NCBI GenBank assembly: GCA_964007475.1
Contig: OZ023275.1
Coordinates: 11,387,829-11,451,828 of the forward strand
From: Hybos culiciformis
Lineage: Eukaryota > Arthropoda > Insecta > Diptera > Hybotidae
Direction of reading: 5' to 3'
Length of the DNA: 64,000 bases
The translations under genes were made by a program, and so were the position numbers. Under the pieces are notes generated by a model that did not search any database, was not told the DNA's origin, and saw nothing but the letters and a program-made list of their open reading frames with translations. This document shows positions 56,461 to 64,000 of the stretch, piece by piece (within the stretch, counting starts at the first letter, position 1; each line of letters begins with the position of its first letter).

Positions 56461-59108
56461 TATTCATAAATTTTTTAAAGTAACTATATAAAAAATGCAT
56501 TAAAACTAAACCATTATCCTTTAAAAAAAAATTAAAAACTATATTTATTCTTTTGTTTATCTTTTAATTTAATTTTTTCCTAAATGGAAATCAAAAGATA
56601 TCAATGAAAATTTAAAAAAAAAAAACAAAAAATTTGTCCACAAGAAAATACAACATTGTCTATTTTTTTTTTTTTTTTGGTTTGATATAAAACCTTTTTG
56701 TAAACAAAAAAAAACGAATTCTAAGCTCTTTTGTTTATGTATTTACTTTGAGGAATTTGAAATAGAGGATTTGGAGACCCAGTTGCGGAAAACTAAAAAA
56801 ACATATACATTTTTGTTCGCTTTATGATTTATGCTTTTGAAGAAGACAATCATTTCTTTTTTTGTAAGTTATTCACTATTGACAAAGTTCACTTTATTGA
56901 TGTGAACTATTTTTTCCTATCAAGAATTATTTTTTAATGCTTGAGTATTACTAAAAACGAAAGAAAGATGCATTGTGGAAATGAAATATGAAAACCTATA
57001 TCATTGTATGATTTTTTAATTTATTTTTCAGCTTAAGTCTGCTGAATTTATTGAAGCGATATCATATTTGACAATAAAATATATGACATGAATTCCCACA
57101 TTTTGAAATGTTTTAAAAGGTTATGCTGAAATTTATGTGGACACTAGAGAGTAGAACATATAAGCTTACGTTATGCTTAAAAAATCATAATTTAATTTTT
57201 TTTGCTAAAATCCGAAGTTTTTTTTTATATATGTACACTTATCGTTCATTCCGCAAAATCTGTTCTGTTTCGAAATTGAGATAAAATTAGTATAGTGAGA
57301 TCAATATTTTTTATTGACAAAACGCGGGTTTTTGAAATTCGATCAAAAAGCAACTTTGAAAGTAGCAACAAACATCAATTAAAGAGGGTTTCAACAGTAT
57401 ATAATAAATAGAATCCTGGTGCAGAAGATTATTCTTTATGTCAAGATTTATCTTCAATATTTAAGGAATATTTCATATAATGTAAAATAAATTTATTAAA
57501 TATGTAACGATTTTTAAGACAATTTTAAAATAAAGTATGCAAAAATAATAAAGGAAGTTTTTTAATTAAAATAGAAATTCTTTTAATAACAAAACTTTGG
57601 ATGATTAAAACCTATGATTTGAAAAAATTGTTCTCACAAAAACTAACTTAGATTTTTTTTTTAATTTTTATCCCTAAGCAGAAATAAACAAAAAGAATCC
57701 ATTGCAAATAAAATAAAAGTTAGTTACGGAACGTTTATATTTTTGAAATGAAATTTCTTTACGAGCGTGAGAGTAATCTTTGGAGGTTACAAAATGTTGT
57801 GTAAGGACAAACAAGTTAATAAAAACAAAAATATATAATTATAACATACATATTGTCCTGCACTAAAAACTCAGCAATTAAAGGTAATCATAATATTAAT
57901 GAGCAATTATCTCTATGGAAGATATGCTTGTAACCAGATAGGAAGCGATTTTTGAATACGCGAGAGAGACGGTAAAAAGACATATTTTAAAATTTATATA
58001 AACAATTTGCCGTGATTAAAACAAAGAAATACAATAGATACAATGGATAGATACCTTCAGAACAAAGAATCTTAAACATACATTTCATACTTTAGTCATC
58101 ACAAAGTTATAGTGTCAACTTAATCTTGCACATAAATTGAATTAAAATGATGATTATTATTGGTATTTGGTGTAAGTTGATTTTATTTTTTTAAATATAA
58201 TTATACTTTTTCATAAACTCTTCATTACTTATTCAGTAAATGTAATGGTCAAAGAAGTTTGATAATTATTATATGTTTCTCGAAGAAAATATACTTTGAT
58301 ATAAAAGACTTTAGTGCTAAAGATTTTTATATGATAATCTCCTCCAAGCTTATCATATAACACCGTTAATAAAAAATAGCATACAATCCCTTTACAAATA
58401 TTAGATTCATAAATTTTCAAGGGTTATATTGAAAGCATTTTACATTTTCATAACATTATTAAAAATATTTTTTGTGTATCTTACCGCATATGAAAAATAG
58501 ATATAATAATTCGTGTTCCAAAACCTTTCGAGAAATTATTTAATTAATTTCAATTAGTATGTTGTATGCTTATTTTTCTGTATATTTATTACTTCAAAAA
58601 AATTTAACTAAATTTGAAGATAAATAAGTCAACGTTTTATGAAATGTTTTAAGATTTTATGAATATTATATTATTATATATTAATTAATTTACATAAATA
58701 ACATAACTTTCAGACTTATGTTAAAAAGATAGTCTCATTTCTTGTTAAACTTTCGCTCTATTTATTATTTTTTATCATTTTTATAATGTATAGTAGGTAT
58801 ATGTATATAATTATATACATATAGATATTTTTTATTTTTAATGGAAAAATCATGAAAGTGAATAAAATTTTCTTCTTAATTTACATAAATTTGAACGAAT
58901 GTACAATAATATTCAACTTAAGTTCTTTGCAAAGAAACTGAACTAAGAAATATACTTAAATTATTATTGAGTGAACAAAAAAATTAAAGGTATTTCAAGA
59001 ATTATGTCAATGACACAATGTTTTTGGTTTTTGGTTCAATGTGCTAGGTCTTACAAAATAATTAATATTTTTTTAAACGCTTTAATTTTTAATTTCTTGT
59101 CTCCATAG
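56461..59108. other. AT-rich region upstream of a terminal exon
   Basis: No features beyond A/T-rich DNA. The 3' edge is a polypyrimidine-bearing acceptor (TTTCTTGTCTCCATAG ending at 59108), consistent with this being intron. Confidence 0.4.
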
Positions 59109-59261
59109 TTGTTGTTAAATTTAATGCTAGGAACAACTGCTAGTGCTGCTGGAGCAGAAGGTGTATCACCAGTACCTGATTCATCCATTGCAGCATTTCA
59201 TCTGAGCAGATATTTAGAAAATAAATTGGATCTGGACATCTGGTATTCCGAACGACATTAG
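59109..59261 (+). CDS. Terminal coding exon of an unidentified gene
   Basis: After the acceptor CTCCATAG a frame in phase 0 encodes 50 residues and a stop. It starts with a hydrophobic LLLNLMLGTTASAAG, then EGVSPVPDSSIAAFHLSRYL, and ends DLDIWYSERH. The segment is far less AT-rich than its surroundings and its amino-acid usage is balanced (Ala, Ser, Pro, Asp, Trp), unlike the Lys/Asn/Ile/Phe output of noise frames here. An AATAAA lies about 35 bases beyond the stop. I do not recognise the protein. Upstream exons are not evident within this window, so the rest of the gene is either far upstream or hard to see. A link to lachesin is not supported by phase or similarity. Confidence 0.6.
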   Translation: MLLNLMLGTTASAAGAEGVSPVPDSSIAAFHLSRYLENKLDLDIWYSERH

Positions 59262-62200
59262 TTGAATATTCGAATCGATTGTATTTTAAAAAATAAAATT
59301 ATTAGATGGACGTATTGACGTATTAGATGGACGTATTGGTTTTTGTTAGCTTAAAAATCCAATTTTTAAAAGTTTCGAATTTTATCTGTTTACTTTTTTT
59401 TCCTGCCCGCCCAAACCAATTCTGACTGAAGATATTCCCGTTTTTTCAAGTTCAGTTACCCATTTATATAGTCACTTAACGAAACCCTGATTTCCTTTGA
59501 TTCTTTTTCTTCTGGTACTTAGGAAATCATCTCAGAGAATACAAACTAAAATTATTACTGGTAAGTTGTTGGGAAGTCAAGATTGTTTAAAAGTAAATAT
59601 GACGACAGAAAATTAAAGTTTTTTTTTCTGTGTTTTTTGTAATAATTATACAAAATAATATGAATTTGTCCAATTAAACGATGTAAAATTGTACAAATGA
59701 TTTCATGTAAATAAAAAATTGTAAATATTTACATTAAATGCCTTATAGTTTTATGACCGAAACATTGTGAACACGAAAATTTTATTATAAACAGAATTTT
59801 ATTATACTATCAAATTTTTTGTGAAAAACTTCATAAAAAAAATACAAAAAAATTCCAAAATTAAAATAGAAAACTAATTGATATTAAAACTTTTTTGTTT
59901 ATGATAAATGAACTTAAAACTTCATATAATGAAAAATTGTATTTTTCAAAGTTTTAATATTTATATTAAAAAAAATTATAAAAGAAAAATTAACATATTT
60001 TTAGTTTTTTTTTTAATACAAAAAAACATTAATAATGTTATACACATTGTCAGAGTTTATGTAAATTTCTGGAGTATCAAAATAGTTAATTCTATATTTA
60101 TAGTGAAAAATATTTTTTCACTATATTTATAGTGAAAAATTATGTTTTTATTAAATTTTTAGTTTCACCATAATTAAGAAAATTATTAGAGCAATAATTG
60201 CTACAACATTGTATGTCGATCGACGTAGCATAGTAAAATTTATGATTATTAAGCTTAAGTCTTTACACATTAGAAAAAACAAGACTAATTAATTAGTTTC
60301 GTTTCAATCATTCATATCAAAACAATAATGTTTGAATTTTTTGGTTCTAATTCGTTCTTCTTTTTAACATTTTAATATCACCGTCGCTAGTTCTGATATT
60401 TAATGACAATGAGTATAACTATGGTAGTGAGGGATACAAAAATTCAGTTTAAATAGCTACAGGAAAGTTCAAATAAAAAAAAGGCCATAGTTTTTATTTT
60501 TATGTTAAAAGAAAAAAAGTAAAAAACTCTTTTTCATATTAAAGTAGAACAAAGTGAAAAGTCGTCCACCTTAAAATTTAAATATATGTTCACCCTAATG
60601 ATACTATTCCGTTTAACAAACTTTACAATACTTTAAACAACATAAAATACTAAAAACAACATAAAATTCTAAAAATAAAAAAGCCTTTCTTTCTACATGC
60701 AACTACACTACATATATTCTAAACTAGATATTCAAATAATTATTATCAAAAACCATAAAATCAATGTTTTTATGAAGAAAATCATATTTCACTTTCGAAT
60801 TCTCATTTATTATAATTATTGTTCCATGTATCTACAAAAAAAAATAATTGAAAAAGTATCTTTATAGTGCTGGTGGTAAATCTTATTTTTTATCTATTTT
60901 TTTGTTTCTGAACATCATAGTTCGATGCTATATATTAAAAATTTGTTATTTTTTTGTATAAAAAGCTTTATGAATGCAATTATTACTGATATTATGCAAC
61001 TTAAAATACTTCTGCTGAATAATAAAAAAAAAGAAATTTCAAACTTTAATTACATAGTGATAGTGCTCTTGTAGATTTGAAAAAAAAAAAAAAAATTTTT
61101 GAAAGAAGTATCATAAGTTTAACTTTTTGATTATAATTTAGTAAACAGGCCAACCAAAGAACTGTTATGCTCCTTTTATATTCTGTTGGATATTATACAA
61201 TACACATTATAAGAGTTATGATTTCACTGCTTCTTGAGAATTTTCTCCTGTTGTTTTAATGCCATCAAAACTAATGTTGCAGAGCAATAAACGTAATCCT
61301 TGATTCGGCTCACAGTTTCATTAAACTTTTCTATTATGTATTCAATTTCACTTTAAAAGCATATTTTATTACGACAAAGTCAAAAACCAGGAAGTCACTC
61401 AACTAATTTATTAGATAATATTTCTCAAAAAAAAAATTGTTTCCATAAATTAGTACCTAGGTATTATCAAGAAGACAAAAAAATTACATAAAATATTATA
61501 CAATTCATCAAAAAAGATGAATGTTGAGATTTTTTATGATCGCATTTATACGGTCATATATAATTAATGATTGCTAGTCGTATTTAAAAAGTACAAATTA
61601 TGTATTTAAAAATTGATTTTTCAAAAAAATAATTATGAATTGCAATAATTTTGATTTAACCTAAGTACTAGTAGTTTTTACATCAAATAAATTTTTTTTT
61701 TCGATATAGGATAGTATTTCCCTGAAAAGTATTTTTTCGTAATAGCACTTCAAGTATGTAGTATATAACATGCATACAATTCAATTCAATTCAAAATATA
61801 ATTATGAGAAACAAATAGTGGGATATAATATTATTTTAAAGACAATATTAAGATTTTACACCTCGAAGCAAACTCACACCCTATAACTAAACTCTTCCCA
61901 ATCAAAATCAAATTAATGTCAACATCACGTTAGTTTTAACAACAAGGAAGTTACATCAAACGAAATATGATTGCACAATAAATTACCATAAAGTTTTGCA
62001 TAAAATAATGTAACTAACAAAGCATGACCGAGAGCTAAGTATTTAGAAAATATAAAAATTATAAAAAAAAAACTACATAAAGCCCAAAGAGCTTCAATAT
62101 TTATTTATAAGATAATTCAAACTTAAAAATTATAAAACAAAATCAAAGTAAACTTGCTGATTGAGTGAAGTTCTTATATCTGTCCGAAGATTAAAATCCT

Positions 62201-64000
62201 TATAGAGCTTGTGATATTAAACGATTAATTTTTTTCTTATTTTTAAGGCCTGTCAAAGCATAAAATTCCAACATTACTATTACTTTCTAATATTGCCATT
62301 CAATATGCTTTTAATAAACTATTCTAAATATGTTGTAAATATGTTTCATTATTTCATTATTTCATGTTTTCTTTTACAAAAAAAAGTTTTTTTAAATAAA
62401 GATTATTCCAAAGATAAAAAAAAAATGCAGTGTGCCAAAACATTCAATTATATTGCAATTTAAATGTTTACCAAGTTAAAGATAATTGAACACAATGATG
62501 TTTTTATTAAACTTGGACAATTCATAATTTAATTAAGCACCACAAGCATTATTTTCCTCTCATCTTCAGCTTCTTGTTTATGATTATCTTTTATTATTTA
62601 GTTCCTCAATTATATTTAACAAAAAACAAATGTGGAAATTTCATGTAATTAAGTTGTAGCAAATAATAAATATTGAATGCATACGAGAAAAGTCCGTAAA
62701 TTCTGGTTCAATATCTTGAGCTTTTGTTACAACATTTACCATATTGCTACAAGTATATTTATATATGCGGTATCCTGCTAAACATAAATTCATACTGAAA
62801 TCACGGTTTTTCAAAATACCAAATTAATTGTATTATAACCCGAAGTTAAACTATTCACTAATAATTTTGGTAAAAATTTTCCAAAGATGATTTGTTTGAC
62901 ATTTTGTTTTAATAACATTTGATATAAATCCAGATCTTGTTTTGTACTGGAATTCAGTATAAATTTCTATAACTTCGGTTAGATATTAAAATGTGAATAT
63001 AGCAATATAGAAAAACAATTAAAATTTAACAAAAATTTATATTTTCTTGAAGTCTTGATGAATTTTTAACGATAAGATTTATAACTTGATCGAACATCTC
63101 GAGTGCGCAATTAAAATCTAGGAATAAAAATTGTATAAACAATTAAAATAGAATTATGGATTTTCCTGTAATATAAATGATTTCAACAATAAAGGAATTA
63201 AATTAAATGAAAAATTTTATTATGAATAATTATTTGGGAATTTTTTTTTTATTTTAAATAAATAAAAAAAAATTTAATAAAATATTTTTATTTAAGAATT
63301 TAGTAAAATTAAGGTGCATTCTATTAAGAACAGTGAGTAGAAATAGGCAAAGCAGATATTTTAATGATCTTGCAATAAAAATGTGTCCAGAACAAAAAAG
63401 ACTAAATTTCAATAGCTAGAATAAGAATATATAATTGTCAGATATTTAGTTATATTTGATCATAATTGTATTTATATTTAATATATTTAATCCAAATTTC
63501 CCATCTTTATAATTGCAACCTATAACTGGCTGGATCTGTCTTATTTCGACTTATTTTTAAATAATAATTTATTCCTTATAATCTGTACCAGAAATTAAGT
63601 TCTTCTTATCTTATTGATTCATGCAATGTTTATTACGTTACATTATGCATATTATATAAAATTATTAATATTCAACTTAATTACCATAATATTTGATTTT
63701 CATTTAACATAATTAAATTATATATACTTACTGTATACGTAATGTATAAATATAAATTTTACCTTCAGAAAACATTTAAATCACATTTTAAGTTAAATAA
63801 ACTCGATAATAACAAGTTTACTTGTGATATTATAAACTTGATTAATTTCTTATTTGTAATGCAGAATATTTTATTAGCTCAATATAATAATATGTAAATT
63901 TATTCGCAATTATTATGAATTATTTCAGTGTGCCTACTTTATGCATTATAATTATGTATTATTATTTTGTTGAATTTATGAACATTATTTTTTGAATAAT
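59262..64000. other. AT-rich DNA, no further genes seen
   Basis: After a short 3' region (a small direct repeat TTAGATGGACGTATTG lies at about 59305-59340), the remaining sequence has no recognisable exon, RNA gene or transposon terminus. The frame at 59908-60132 is Ile/Asn/Lys-rich noise. Confidence 0.4.

Overview
The window is very AT-rich, intron-rich and packed with repeats, and reads as nuclear DNA of an insect. Three observations support this: a lachesin-type Ig cell-adhesion gene (exons 15144-15750 and 19517-19992), an insect gustatory-receptor-like gene (1411-2725), and an arthropod-style mixture of hAT, piggyBac-like, Tc1-like, Helentron-like, Penelope-like and Ty3/gypsy elements. 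The order or species cannot be fixed from sequence alone.

Layout. 1-9.2 kb: a hAT non-autonomous element with a perfect 8-bp target duplication, the two-exon gustatory receptor candidate, then AT-rich DNA with three inverted-repeat elements. 9.2-14.6 kb: a large composite fold-back. Two arms of roughly 2 kb carry the same modules in opposite orientation (a foldback end unit, ~100-bp tandem units, hairpin termini, a Penelope-type repeat with a hammerhead-like motif) around the tail of a Penelope-like endonuclease. The left arm has also grown a 1.2-kb 12-bp minisatellite. 15.1-20 kb: the lachesin gene, whose single 3.8-kb intron is full of small DNA transposons. 20.9-32.2 kb: a dense repeat zone with two copies of a 1.72-kb Helentron-like element (one split by a hAT, one inserted in a ~20-unit tandem array) and a tRNA-Tyr-like SINE head. 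32.2-38.2 kb: Tc1-like and hAT elements, including a hAT nested in a hAT and a near-perfect 105-bp palindrome abutting a hAT end. 38.5-43.6 kb: a decayed minus-strand Ty3/gypsy element (gag, protease, RT, RNase H, integrase zinc finger, PBS) truncated in integrase. 43.99-45.7 kb: a third Helentron-like copy in the opposite orientation. 45.9-47.45 kb: a direct duplication and an isolated LTR plus PBS. 47.5-64 kb: mostly single-copy AT-rich DNA with one convincing terminal exon (59109-59261) and a less AT-rich island near 56.1-56.5 kb; it may be a long intron or intergenic desert.

The host genes do not form a visible pathway: one is predicted to be a chemoreceptor, one a septate-junction/neural adhesion protein. 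Most of the remaining interest is in transposon structure: paired hammerhead-like motifs, Helentron-like termini shared by several families, and in-window evidence for the order of insertions.
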